Source: Powellomyces hirtus (lineage: Eukaryota > Chytridiomycota > Chytridiomycetes > Spizellomycetales > Powellomycetaceae). Taken from it: 64,000 nucleotides of DNA. The stretch spans positions 62,001 through 126,000 of the forward strand of contig JAHLKG010000019.1 in assembly GCA_025526995.1 (NCBI GenBank), in the 5' to 3' direction. Positions 31,651 to 43,804 of the stretch are shown here, piece after piece; the stretch's first letter is position 1, and every line of letters starts with the position of its first letter. The position numbers and the translations under genes were made by a program. The notes under the pieces were generated by a model that had not been told where the DNA came from, did no database searches, and saw nothing but the letters and a program-made list of their open reading frames with translations.

Positions 31651-33650
31651 ATGCTCGATTTGGATAGCGTCGTTGAGCTGTATCCGGCAGAGGGACGGTA
31701 ACCGAACACTCCCGATTCCTGCTCATCCCGGAACCATGCTAGAAAATACTGACTTTGCCGACACAGAGATGTTTCCGCCGAAGACCATAGTTTGCCTTTG
31801 AAACTGCAACTGCAACTACCTGATTCTGCAGCGACAAGGAAGCATCAGCTAGAATACCTTCTCGCAAAACACGTGCGAAAGGTCAAAGAATGGCAGAAAA
31901 AGTTCCACCGATGTCACGATGGAGAGTCGTCCATATATCAGCCACAGCAGAGCAACACGTTGAAACGGCCGAGGTCCTCTGTTCCAGCATTCGTTGAAGA
32001 ACTGCAGGATGAAAGTCAAAACCCAAATGTCAAAGCTTTGAGAAATTCCTTGTGGCAGTTTCAGCGCCGCGCTGGAACTGAATCGAATCCCAGCAAGAAG
32101 GCAGATCCCGAGCAGAACGACATATCAACTCAGGAGCTAGACGTGAGTCTCCTTTGGCGACTAGACATCAATGCGGAAAGAATGTTGGCTGACGGCAACG
32201 GAGTATGCAGGCGCAGTATGAGAGGGAGTATGCCGTTCTGCGTGTGTCTCAAGATACGGAGCTCGAAGCAGTCCTCTCAAGGCAACTGAAGCAAGGGCAA
32301 CAGCTGCTGAGCGTAGGCGAAACCGCTTTCCAGACATGGAAGTCTCCGATATGGACAGGCACCCTTGTCGAGTTGAAAGGCAACACAACGGATGTCATCC
32401 TGCACTCATTTGGAAGCGTGGAGCTGATTGGTCGTACCCAGGATCGCCTGGAAGTTCCAGGCAATTGCATATCGGTCCGCCGCGTTGTCCACTTTGATGT
32501 GAGCACGACAAAGGATCTCGACCGGAACCTTGACTTCATGCGAAAGATGTGCATGGACCCGGTTCCAAAGTACATCCTCAGGGCGACTGCGAACAACCAG
32601 AAGGAAGATTTCGCTGGATATGTGAACCAGAGCTGTCATCACAGAAGGGTAGCTTGACATGATTTTCAGTTCAGCCTTCCACTGAAAGTATCATGTCTGA
32701 CCTGTCCCCCTTTTTAGGTACAAATAGCGGATCTGGATATGGTACCGGGAAAAGGCCAGCGACAACTCATTCTGATGCCCTTGTTTTTCGTCCAACGGCC
32801 ACTGCACTCGCATCCGAACCTGGCCAAACTCATCCCTCGAGGTACGCCCGCCTTTCTTGCCATATTGCGCAACTCGACAATTCTTGGCGACAAGGACGCT
32901 GATTGCTGGAATTTCACGCCTTATGCCACGCCACCGACGAGTGGCCCGACTCATTCAACGCCCTCGCTACAAAGTTCCTCCAACCCTGCATCACCATTTC
33001 CGATAGCCATGAATGGACGGCCTCCAATAGCGGCAACATTTGTGTCACCAACTTTAACAACTTGGCCTCCAGAATCTGTGCCAACATCCTTCGCACCGAG
33101 CGGCCCCGCGAGCGCCATGAACTGTATACCTCCAAATACACATATCCCAACATCGTTGGCGCCGCAAGAAAATGGCCCAGGTTTCTTCCACACCCATATA
33201 CCACACCTGTCACCGTCTGCCAGCTCAGCAACCAGTTTTAGTTCTGGATTATTGAACGCTCTCCGCGCACCCACCAATCCGACGCAATCACAACATTCTG
33301 GAACTGCGATGATGCAACATCACATCACCCAACAACCCTTGGGTTTCCAACCGGCTCCAACATCCCCTATCTCCCCGGAGCAGAATTTGGGACATCTCAC
33401 GAGCAGTCGGGCATTGGAAATTTCAACTCTCATCGATAAGGTATCTCCTTCAACCGCGATGGGCGTATCAGCCGCCATTCCAGCTGGTCCCACACTCATG
33501 ACACAAGCGCAGCCACCCTCGCTGCTGGACCTGGTCGCCAGACTCCAAGCAACCGGGGCTGCGTCCAGAGACGCGCCAACAAACTCCGAATTATTGGACA
33601 TCCTCTCTACCATGTTTCCCAAATCAGCTGAAGATCCGCGGTTACGATAG
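31651..33650 (+). CDS. SPOC-domain protein with disordered C-terminus
   Basis: SPOC domains bind phosphorylated RNA polymerase II tails or co-repressors. Exons 31651-31697, 31767-32142, 32211-32648 and 32718-33650 join in phase to 597 residues. Residues 1-150 are charged and helical (LLAKHVRKVKEWQKKFHR). The SPOC-like region, about 190-335, starts SPIWTGTLVELKG, continues ILHSFGSVELIGR and ends RQLILMPLFFVQRPL; the crossing KEDFAGYVNQSCHHRR/VQIADLDMVPGK spans the last intron. After it come about 250 Pro/Ser/Thr-rich residues. The PHD and TFIIS modules found with SPOC in Bye1/PHF3 are not seen. The third donor (agg/gtagct) is weak; gtgaac 25 bases earlier is an alternative. Domain call is by pattern only. 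Confidence 0.55.
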
Positions 33651-33875
33651 CCAACATTCATCGTAAATATCTGTAACTTCTCCCATATGTTTGTAAGTAT
33701 GTAGAACACTCCTGATGAAACACTTGTCACTCTATAGCTATTTGCTCACCAGCGGGAAAGACATTGATGGGACTGGTATCATTTTCGGTTTCGGTATTCT
33801 ACTATATGTCTATCTATGTGCTTTGATTCTATCCTACCATTCGTCGTTACTTGGGCGCGGTGCGATCCGAATGAT

Positions 33876-35492
33876 CTACGCAATGACAGCGGTGTTCATA
33901 GAATCACGCCGAGGTGATTCTGTGCACCATGCGTTAATTGTCACGCATAACCAGTGGTTTTGATGCGCAAATCTATAGATACCTCTTTCAAAGCCCAACC
34001 ACTGTCGAACCGTTCTCAACGGGTTTGAGCGACGAGGACTGTAAATCATGTTGGCCACCATGTCAACGGTCAGCAACTTCATGAGGTTGATATCTTTAGT
34101 GGACGGTTTCTTGCCCGCCGCAATCTGCGCCATAAGCGCAACATGGAATGGTGATGTCAATCCCAACATCAGCGTCTTCTTCAGCTCCTGGCCAACGGGT
34201 AGCCACGCATCAATCTTGTGATCCACAACGGCGACATCCTCCGATGGGTGCATGGCCAAAAGCCGTTGCGCAAAGTCGGGATCAATACATAATGGTCGAG
34301 CCAAACCAATCAGCTGCATAGTCGATTGTTGGAGGGCAGCGTTCATTGTCAGCCCACTGCGCCAACCGCCAGTGACCATCAACGGCAATTGCGAACCAAA
34401 TCGCTTTGTGACCTGACGGGCAAAGTCGACAAAGTAGGCTTCTCGAGCGCGAGTACTCTTGCGTACTGGTTCTGCTACCTGGGTACTTGATGGTTCGCCT
34501 TCGACACCTGCCATTGCTGCCACTTCATACGTTCCCCCGCTAATCTCCAGAAAATCGATGTTCAAATTTTTCAGCTCTTCAATGACATCGAGCGATTCCT
34601 GTTCTGAAAATCCACCCTTCTGGAAGTCCGAACTGTTCAGTTTAATGGCAAGGATCATACCAGAGATCTCTTGCTTGATGCGCCGCACGATCGTCAGCAA
34701 CAGCAACCGGCGCTACGTTGGAGTGCGCGTCAGTCAATCATTTCCGGCTCTACCGTCGCTACTGGTCATCAGCTTACATTTTCTGGCGTCCCTCCGTATT
34801 TGTCTGTTCGCATATTGACCAGTGGTGATAGCCAGCTGCTGAGAAGATACCCGTGAGCCGAGTGGATCTGAACACCATCGAAACCAGCTTCTTTGCAGAG
34901 GCGCGCTGCCACGACATAGCGCTCGATGACATCCTCGATTTCTGCCTCTGTCATGGCGCGAGGCTTTTTGAAAACACCTCCAGCACCGCCCGGGAGGTTG
35001 ATCTTGACTGCAGATGGCGATACAGGCTCGCTGGTCACTGAACGCGGTGACTACGTTACAAGAAAACGCAAGATATGAGAATCGCTTCCTGATGCAAAAC
35101 GCGACAATGAATAGGCAGAATGACTTCATCTCAAGTACCTGCCGCCCTGCGTGACCGAGTTGAACAATCGAAACTGCGTTGTGCTTCCGAATGGCACTAG
35201 CCCATTGTTTGAAAAGCGCCAGTCGCTCGGGATCGTCAAGGTCCACAGCTTCGGCTGCGACGTTGTATGGGGATTCAAGGTACCTTCGGTCCACGAGTAC
35301 ATTTCCCGTAATGAGCGTTCCGGCACCTCCCCGGGCCCACTCGGCGTACAAGCGACAGTGCTTCTCGTTGGGCAAATTGTCTGCGGGGTCCGCAAGCCAT
35401 TCTGTCATTGCGGCCTTCACCAACCGGTTGGGGAGGATCTTGCCGCATGGTAAGGACAAGGGCGTGGAAATGAGGTTTGCTGGCGCTGTCAT
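33876..35492 (-). CDS. NADH:flavin oxidoreductase, Old Yellow Enzyme family (one-base frame conflict at intron 1)
   Basis: FMN enzyme reducing activated C=C bonds. Exon 1 (35492-35139) encodes the start MTAPANLISTPLSL, the FMN-contact RLVKAAMTE and the strand VSIVQLGHAGRQ. Exon 2 (about 35037-34769) encodes VSPSAVKINLPGG, KPRAMTEAEIEDVIERYV and the substrate-binding VQIHSAHGYLLSSWLSP with NMRTDKYGGTPEN. Exon 3 (34721-33876) begins RRLLLLTIV and includes MVTGGWRSG and LIGLARPL. Exons 2 and 3 join perfectly. Exon 1 ends in phase 0 at CAG/gtactt, while the acceptor ttcag leaves TG-ACC, which would give an immediate TGA; one more G would restore GRQ-VTSEPV. This could be a single-base deletion, a sequence error or unusual splicing. 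Confidence 0.78.
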
Positions 35493-36052
35493 TTTCGTGA
35501 CCGATTCAAGCTTTGGCTATAGCGGTCGAATGACATTCAGAGCCTTGATGCTCCACCATGGCTCCTTTGTGTGCGGGTGGAACACGAGCATGCGTTTATC
35601 CGCAACTTTATCTCAAACATGTCGGAGGCAGCACAATAGCAAAGCAGAAATAGAGTAAACTATCTGCATCAATCTTGATTCATTCAAGCAAGAAATCGGT
35701 CCACCTTCTTCCGGGGATGACATCAAAGCCATTTTACTATTTTGTTCAACGGAGCGACTTTGGCTGACGACATTTGGCGAAATTTGATCGACTGGAACAC
35801 GCGGCTCAACACTTTGGCGGCGATCGTTGCGTTTGTCACGCGCTGGGAGGGAACACTTCGGGCATTACTGTCAAGTTCAACCGCTATCTATCTATCTGCT
35901 CAAGTGAGTGCCATCCCCGCACTCTCGGTTCAGTATTGCACGCCTCATTCACTTAACAAAACCCTACTGCCTCCAAACAACAACCGTTCTCTACTCAGTT
36001 CCGCTTCGGCTTCACTCCGCTTGCTGCCTTCTCAATTCTGGCGTCTGACACA
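35493..36052. other. Divergent promoter region
   Basis: About 560 bases between the oxidoreductase (-) and RING (+) genes; a CTAT tandem patch at about 35883-35895. A 108-codon plus-strand ORF here has no family character and is not called. Confidence 0.45.
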
Positions 36053-37384
36053 ATGGCCGTTCAACTGACCTGGCGGTTCAAGCGCGGCGAGGTCAAGGTT
36101 GCTGTGCCGTACGCTCCAGGATCCCCGGAAGTCCCTTCTGCCGGCCTTACTGTATGTGGCCATACCACCTGTCGCAAGGGTCCCCATGTGGCTTCCGTCG
36201 GCAACGTCTGCCTAACACCAATGCAACCCCATATAGGCCCCTCTGCTTCCTCTAGGTTCCGCCTGTTCACCTTTGCCATATGACAGAGCCATCCCAGCAC
36301 AATTGGTGGCCTGGGTTCCACTCACACCCGACTGCACAATAACCACTCAACTGGAAAACCTCGGCAAACACTATCCCTTTCCACCGATTGCAGTCTTGTT
36401 TGTTCAATCAGCTACTCAAGTCCTGAATGCGACAAACCAGGAAAGGTGGTTCGCTCCTACTGTTGCGTTGGATGAGATGACGGCAGCAGATGTTGAACGA
36501 ATGGTGCGGATGGGTACGGATGTGTCCTTGCGCCCAGTTGGCGGTGCACCTGCATCCGACATGGGAGAAAGGCGAAGACCCTTTTCGTGGTCCTACTTTG
36601 TCTGGCCTACATTTTTCGCCATTGTCCTCATGTCGGCCATATGGGCTTGGCTGTACCGGTTAGTGTCTTCCTAGAGTGCTGAGAGATATCTGGTGCTTGC
36701 TCTACTCCTTTCACTCAGGCAATGGGCACCGTCCATCATTCTTCCTTCTCATCCTGCAATTCTCGTCTTAGGCGGCATTGCTCGGCTGCCGCACAGAGAC
36801 GACTGGCGGCGGATGTGGAGTTGCACGAGACCATCACTACCAATGTCGCCCGGCAGAAGACCAAGACAGTGTTGGATGCATCGGCGGTTGCTGCGCTTCC
36901 GCTTCACACCTTCCACGCGGTGCGTTTGCTGTTGATCAGAGCTGTCTATTAACCCTCGCGACATTCTTCTCTGATCTGGCATTGTTCTTTTTTTCCTTCC
37001 CGGAACAGAACGCTGGGCGAGATCGAGATGCAGATCCTGTATCATTAGTCTCATCCTCTGCTTCCATTCGATCAAAAGTAACCAACAGCGACAACACCGA
37101 GCTTGAAACATTGGACGTTTGCGCCATATGTCTGGAGAATTATGTAGATGGGGACGTGTTACGCAAGTTACCGTGCGCCCATCTGTTCCATCCAGAGTGT
37201 ATTGGTATGTGTCTGCGGTCGTGACTCCTGATGCCTTGTTGACCACAGCCGTCCCCTAATCAGGTGATTAACATGTGTATTTATTGCTACAGATACCTGG
37301 CTGACGGCTGAGAGCGCTGAATGCCCACTCTGCAAATCACTTGTAGTTCCCGTTGCGGTGCAGAGCGAGGCGGATCCGCCCTAA
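36053..37384 (+). CDS. Membrane RING-H2 E3 ubiquitin ligase (PA-TM-RING type)
   Basis: Endomembrane ubiquitin ligase of the RNF13/RNF167 kind. Exons 36053-36151, 36237-36658, 36772-36919, 37009-37204 and 37293-37384 join in frame to 318 residues. The lumenal part (about 1-165) has PA-domain-like strands (AQLVAWVPLTPDC, PPIAVLFVQSA). One membrane helix follows (YFVWPTFFAIVLMSAIWAWLY), then a basic cytosolic linker, and a C3H2C3 RING near the end: CAIC, CAHLFHPECI and CPLC with the DTW preceding helix; the last intron splits the RING. No signal peptide is evident at the annotated ATG (acacaatggcc), so an upstream exon may be missing. Confidence 0.83.
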
Positions 37385-38425
37385 TGAAGCCCTCATGAGG
37401 ATCAAGAAACGGCGTACTTTCTATTATTTGTAAACGGATGGAAGGCGGCGTTTTGAGCCGCTCCGAACCCATGGTTTTTTTTTGCATATATGTAGCAATA
37501 ATTTTTGTAGATAGCAAGGTTTTGGTTGCCCCCCCCCCCTGCTCCATACATGTTCGTACATTGGGTAGATATGTAAAATACAGTAATAAGTCAAATGTAA
37601 GATGTTTATGCATCCGCATGTCCTGGCAACGGGTGCGACGTTGGGGGAGATCGGTTATAACAAAGATTTGCGGGGGGAGGGGGGGATGGATCGTTGCAGT
37701 AGGTTACAAAGCGCGAGGTGGAGTTGGGGGTCCAGAACGTTGAGGGCATATGATCTGTCTACCAAGGGGTTGAAAACGGCACGCAATTGGGACCATGCAT
37801 GTCAGAAAAAGATGCGGGACAGGCGAGTTCAAATCTAGTTTGGCACAGTCTCGGTCCTAATTCCCTTCACTCCTTAAATGCGTCCGAGTTGGTGCAGGGG
37901 TTTCGGCGTCCCTGAGGGTGCACGCATGGGCTATGCGAGAGGACAGAAGCGATGCGGGTTTTTTTCATTTCGGCAAAAGCTATGCATATATATAGTTAAC
38001 AGTAAATGGGACAGAGGAGGAAGGTACTAGTACATTGGCGTACTTGCGTTGTCGCGGTGTGTTCTTGTGTTGACATTCTCCCGCGGGCGACACGGACAAC
38101 ATTTGGCGCGCAAGATCGCCAGGGGCTCCGCTTACGGAGCTTCGGAGGTCGGCGCGCGCCGAGATCTAAGCCGCGCGTTTCCTGTTGTAGCAGCCTAATA
38201 GCAGGGCAGCAACAGTGTTAAAAAGATATCAACGTTCAACTGTGGCCTACATATGCTCTTATTTGCATATACTACAACGTGAAAGAGAGGGGTCTATGTG
38301 CTTGAACGTGAACTCAAGTTGGCCCCAACGAGAACCAGGATGGGGAGATGTAAAAGTTCCAGCGTTTCATGTTCCAGCCTCAAACAACGGGGGTGGGAGC
38401 GCGTACCAAGAAGCCTGTTTTTGTC
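37385..38425. other. Intergenic, convergent 3' flanks
   Basis: About 1 kb between the RING gene (+) and ferroportin (-). A C10 run lies at about 37530 and a TATATATA patch at about 37984. No gene seen. Confidence 0.5.
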
Positions 38426-40408
38426 TTATGTAGCAGGCTCGCTGGTAACAAACCGATTTCGTCCCCTCTCCATAATTTTGTGAACGTCCCACTTTGCCAA
38501 TTTGTCAAAGTGGAAGAGATGGCCCCGGTTCTTGAGCGCGTACACGGTGAACGTGAGGGCAGAGGAAAGTACCAACCCGACGGATAGGCAGGCGGGGATG
38601 TAAAAATCCGAGGGGTTGCTCCAGATCTGAGGTGTGCAACAAGAGTTGACGGGTGATTTTGAGTATCATGTCCCGCGTGCGGTGCATGCGTAGGCCCTAC
38701 CAGCAATAGAAACTTACAATGGTGGCGGCTGAGGCACCTAGATCAAAGACGTTTTGAAGCGAAGATTGCATTCCATTGATAAGCCCGCTTTCCGCAATGT
38801 CGACTCTAACCAGAGGGGAGTCGAGTCAATGTGCTGCGTGCGCACTGTAGATGCCTGACATGTGATGTTACCTCTCTTGCATGATCTGTGTCTGTGCCAA
38901 ATCAAACATCCACAGCCCAAATCGAGACAAAATCGTTCCAGAAAACAGCAGTATTCCAGCCGTCACTTTATCTTCCATGACCCAAAAAGCAGCCGCAGCC
39001 GGGACCAAAGACGCAAACTGACACCATACAGCCCATAGTCCAGTACGGACCAATCCAATTTTCCGGACCATCCTTGGAATGGCAAATGTAGATGCCAGAC
39101 CCGCAAAGACGGCCAGGAAGCGCATGCCCGCGAGGAAGGTCGCAGAGTATCCTTGTAAGATCAGGTAGGTGATCATGACTGGTCCAAAGGCAAGGACGGT
39201 CATGTAAAGTTGAGCGACTGCGAGAGAGGATAGGAAGACTTCGTGGTGGAAGAATTTTTGCCAGTTGCGGCAGTGTTTACGAAGCTTCTGCACAATGTAA
39301 GCGGGAAGATGCAGTGGGAACCGTCGCCGATTCGGACCAACAGGACTTTGCGTTGGAGAGAGAGGCGACTCCCGGCCACCAATAGGAGCGCGATCACTTG
39401 TGGCCAGGCTATCATTGCTGAGATCTAAATCATGCCGTTCTTTAGAAACCGCCAGTGCCGGATGACGTCGGTACACGGCCGACATGAACATCCACTCAAT
39501 CGGAATCGTAATCAAACTCATGGCGGCGACAACCAACATGACCACCGGTGTTGATAGACTGATCCCAATGAGCGACACAGCGAGAGGGGCTGCAACTTTG
39601 CATGTGAGATCGATTCTCCGCAGGTGCGTATTTAGACCTGACATCGTTGTAAGTTAATGTGCCTCAGCATAACCGCAAGGTCCACAACACATACTTGTCA
39701 GGAAATCACTCTTCCCAGCCGCCAGCACGACAACCCAGTCCTTTTCCACCGAGATTGTGGTTCCAATGTTGGCCAGTCTCAGAAGAATTCCTGTCGAGCA
39801 AACCCCACTGAATCCAATATACGTCCAGGCGTCGTGCGCACGGAGCCACTCGGACGTGACAAACAAAAGAAACGCAGATGTCGCGATCGCAGCTTTTTGT
39901 ATGATAAGAAAGACACGAATTCCTGGCAAACATCTGGAGTGAGCTCGAGCTGATTGTGGCAAAACGATTCGTCATCGCGAAAGTTACCCACGAGTCGCCG
40001 GCTTCGATCGACGAGTCCGCCAACAGTACCGCTGAACAGAATTGCCGACAGCGTCACTATCAGAGTATATAACGACACTTGCAGCAAACTATGCGGGAAG
40101 ATGTACGCAAGGAATATCGCTGGAATGAATACGTCAGAATAGTTGAGAGCCTGTCCTCGTTGCTGAACACTGACATACCAGTAGACCATTCGTCAGCGCG
40201 CACACTCCACGTTGTGAACAAATAGCTCTATAGGCATTTTTCAATCGATTGAGAGCACGAGACATGTCTTTAGTCTTTGGCACCGTACCACACAGAGTAT
40301 GTGACCAGTTCTGATGTCGAACTTGTCAGGCGAGCTTTCGCTCGGTGCGATGCCAGCATTCTCCGTCTGATCGCACGCAACCGGTTCTTCCTCTGTAGGA
40401 CTCTGCAT
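38426..40408 (-). CDS. Ferroportin-like iron exporter (SLC40 family)
   Basis: Exports Fe2+ from the cytosol. Six exons (40408-40289, 40162-39988, 39922-39695, 39637-38872, 38805-38718, 38626-38426) join in frame to 525 residues, near the 571 of human FPN1. After an acidic N-terminus (MQSPTEEEPV) come about 11-12 helices. Family blocks are clear: GGLVDRSRRL at the first cytosolic loop, ANIGTTISVEKDWVVVLAAG, LNTHLRRIDLTCKVAAPLAV, MFMSAVYRRHPALAV and RVDIAESGLINGMQSSLQNV. The gap from the first to the second exon is the least certain join. The long cytosolic loop after helix 6 is Ser/Arg rich. It ends TSEPAT. Unusual in a fungus from my general knowledge, but the motif match is strong. Confidence 0.88.
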
Positions 40409-40635
40409 GGTTAGGTGAGTTCTTCAGACAAGCAGCCCAAGCAATGGCAACAGCTTGTATGGCTAGTCATGTTCGACTCAAGGCAGAACGAATAGTGCAT
40501 GCTGGTCTGCTTCGCGAAAAATGCAGTTGTGTGCACTGATGGTGTAAGCGGTCGATCACTCCATAACGCGTCGAGGGCCCACCAACCTACTTAGTATAGC
40601 TAGAGTAGGAAATCGTCACGCAATCAAGTACTGAC

Positions 40636-40978
40636 TCACGAACGCATACAAACTATGATAGAGAACTTGTGGGTAACATAGTGTACGACAAGTTGATCAA
40701 CAAGAGCATATACGTCGGGGAAAGGACGGTAATCCTCCATTGTGGCTCGAAGTCCGGAGCAGGGATCTGTCGTGTTGAACACAGTTGCGAATCTGCACGA
40801 GAATAGGGCTTGCCCCACTTTGAAACCATGGATCGGACGCTATTGTAGACATCAGTATTAATGTAATAAAGACAAAACCAGAACAAATCGATAAAAGACT
40901 CAGAATCACGAGAGGTATCGGGCAGTCCAAATCGTTACGGTCGTTATCTTCTAACTTGAAGTACGCCGAGAGCGTCAA
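40636..40978 (-). other. Unresolved minus-strand frames with one hydrophobic helix
   Basis: One frame encodes NDLDCPIPLVILSLLSICSG and continues hydrophobic for about 10 more residues. Another, overlapping the 3' side, encodes FPDVYALVDQLVVHYVTHKF. Neither has a clear ATG-to-stop structure or known family. It may be part of a broken gene upstream of ferroportin, or chance. Confidence 0.2.
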
Positions 40979-41208
40979 TCAGCACCGCTGTTGCAGCTCC
41001 TATTCAGTCCGAGTGTAAAGGAGAGTAAAAGAAGGTCGAGCCACCACCCCGTTCCAATCTCATTGACACACAATCAATATACAAGACGAGATGCAGACTA
41101 CGCTACGTCAACGGTATATAAATATACAACTTTACAAGAAAATGCGTCCAAACAACATGCAGGGGCGGTAGAGTCAGTCACCTTTAGGCCAGCCGAAAGG
41201 AGGCCGAC

Positions 41209-42565
41209 TCAGATTTGAGTTTTCTTGCCTTTGTTTCTCGTGGCAGCTTCTGCTATCTCTTTGATGCAAGACCGGATATCCTTCAACCACTTCATCATGT
41301 CGTCCTTTCCTTCACACTTGACGATCCACATTTTTTTAATAGCGCCAACACTAGACTCGGTCGCGGATGTGACAGAGGGACCATATGGAACGAGAACTTT
41401 GGCGAACATGTCTGCGCATCCCAGAACCTCCAATACCCACATTCCGTTCTCCGACACTCTCACGGATGAATCCGAAGCAAGCTTGAGAATACCCGTGAGA
41501 TCCTTCTGGAGAGACTGGTGCGTACGGAACAGGAAGAGCGTCTCTCGATCCAGAACCAGATACCGCTTCTTCCATGATGTTGTGAACAAGGACTGTGACT
41601 GTTTCTGGACGTATCCTGCGCGAATGCCGGATTGCTGCTCTTGAGACATTGTCGGGAATGGAAATTGCGTGGTGTTGTTTCGATGTACAGCAGAAGAGAT
41701 GGGCGTTGGCGGTGACATCAGTGTTGGGGAGAGCGGGAGAGGGGCAGTGAGTGGTGGAAGAAGGTTTTGTTGTCGTGTTGAGAGTGATTCATCGCCCTGA
41801 GATGTGGCTATCTGGAGTGTTGGAAGTCGACTCGGCGGATATGGGTTGCTAAACTTTCTGTGTGCAGGGGAAGCAATACTGGTTGCTCGAGGCGGGCTGC
41901 TCGGATATTTTCGTATCGGCGCAGGATGCGTCGTTGCGGGGGTCGTCACCGTCGTGGTCGCTGTCTCACCGAGTGTCGCGTCCAGTTGTTTGAGGAGATC
42001 ATCGACAGTGACGGACAGGGTGGAAGGACGACGCCCTCTCCGATGCCATTGAGTAGGTGGGGGTGTGTACCATGCTGCACAGAGAAGAGAAGTGTTGGCA
42101 AAATGATACAAAAGCAGATTGCTAAAGTTCACACAGCTCATCTTCCAGCTCATAAGCCTCTTTGTTTTTTTCCCACGCTCCGGCCTGACCCGCAAAAAAA
42201 CGCGAGGCCAGCCAGGATCGACAGTCAAATGGTAATTGAATATACTCACCATCATCCTCCTCATCATCATATACCTTGAAGCTGCCATCGCTAAGGTCTT
42301 GATCGAAGAGACTTGGATCGAGGTCGTCGAACGAACCCACGCTTCCGGAGGCAGACCTTGAGCTTGTTGAGGCAAAGCCCGAGTCTCTATGCTTGGCCTC
42401 TACTTGTTCTGTTCCCATGGTTATCATACCGCTGTGCATGTCGTTGTACGTGATGGGGTCGTCGACGTCGGTGTCGTCGTCGTCGGAGGATTGTTCCTTT
42501 TGTTGAACTTGTTGAGAGAGGGAGCGGAGCAATTTTGCATACTCCGATAGGCCTTCGTGCTGCAT
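41209..42565 (-). CDS. PH-domain protein, unknown role
   Basis: Exons 42565-42250 and 42074-41209 join at GAT GAT G/CA TGG (phase 1) to 393 residues. The N-terminal third is acidic and Ser-rich (SSDDDDTDVDD, DEEDDGEY) with a short helical beginning (YAKLLRSLSQQVQQKEQ). A Pro/Ser/Thr-rich middle follows. The C-terminus (about 270-385) is a pleckstrin-homology fold: GIRAGYVQKQSQSLFTTSWK, KRYLVLDRETLFLFRTH and the closing helix DDMMKWLKDIRSCIKEIAE with its conserved Trp. It probably binds membrane phosphoinositides. A possible acceptor (actacag) immediately precedes the ATG, so a non-coding or extra coding first exon is possible. Confidence 0.72.
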
Positions 42566-43804
42566 ATCTGTAGTATGTAATGTTTGGGAACCACGATGGC
42601 GGCCACCGGCGTTCCGATGGGGAAATCTTAGTCACAAGCGCAAAGAGAGAGTCTTTTCTGTGCTTGAGAGAATTGTGAACACACTGTACTCCCTTGGCGA
42701 TGGGGCGGCGGGGGAGGGAAAAGTATGATAGTATTAGATTGAAAGGGTTGGACTGACTGAGTGACTATATGGACAATGGGAACGTGATGTGCACCCACAG
42801 GAAAGGGCTTGGAAGGAAGGAAAGAAAGAAAGAAACAGGGCGGCCACACACACACGCAACGCAGCTCACGCATTCACTCAGTTCACTCAGCCATCATGTT
42901 TAGTATCGATAGAGTAATAAGTAGAAGGGAGGGCCACTCATGTCATTCTCATTGGGGGTGTTTGAGTGGGTGGAGTGGAGTGGAGTGGGACTGCGTGGGC
43001 GAGTGAGTGGGTGAAGGGAGGGAGGCCAAATTGACTTCTGAAACGTAGGACAATTCAAGCTTACGTCAAGGCCCCCTATTGTCTGCCCATCCCATTCGCG
43101 CCCAACAAGCCACAACTGACATTTACCACGGACTCGGATCCTCCCCAATTCGGGCGGCGGCGGCAGACCCGTGGCTTTCCGCGTGCTTGTGTAACTTGAA
43201 TAAGCACGCTGTCGCACAAAACAAATGATGATGACACGCCCGGATAATGGTTCGCCTGCATGTGCTTCGAATCCGAACGCCGACGTCGCCGCGATGATGC
43301 GCTTCATAGCGGCGTGCACGTGCACCAGTCTTGCTCCCACGCAGGATAGAATTGGTTCAAGATAACGGCATCCCGCTGAGAAATGTACAGTAGTAAATAT
43401 GTGCTTCCCCGGCTAGCTAGGAATGATGTATCTCATCACGAAATCCAAGGGCAGAGACAGACCTCTAGCTGGCACTGCAAGTATGTCGTGCACCAATGGA
43501 AGCATTGCAGTATACTTGTAGTCGAAAATGTGAATATGGTTTCCGCGGGCTGGGTTTCTGGTCCTTTAAAACCATAATGTAACTCCGAGACGGCAGTCGG
43601 AGGTGTGTGCACAGAGAACAAAAGGAAACATTTGATACTAGCAAACTATGATACTGATATTGAGAGGGGAATAGTATACAAAACAACGGGCTCAAACTAC
43701 AACAGTATGTACGCCAAAAATTGCCATCTAAGGGAGTTACTCAAACCTATGTACAGTCTATGTTAAACGTCGACGTAGCGAAAGCCACCGAGACTCAAGC
43801 TTTC
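42566..43804. other. Intergenic region with simple repeats
   Basis: Upstream flank of the PH gene and 3' flank of the ceramidase gene. A GAAA-type patch lies at 42815-42835 and GTGGA tandem repeats at about 42968-42988. A 146-codon minus ORF (42900-43340) has no protein-like composition and is not called. Confidence 0.45.

Noticed and set aside
42900..43340. 146-codon minus-strand ORF upstream of the PH-domain gene
   Set aside because: Composition is not protein-like and there are no splice links to the gene.
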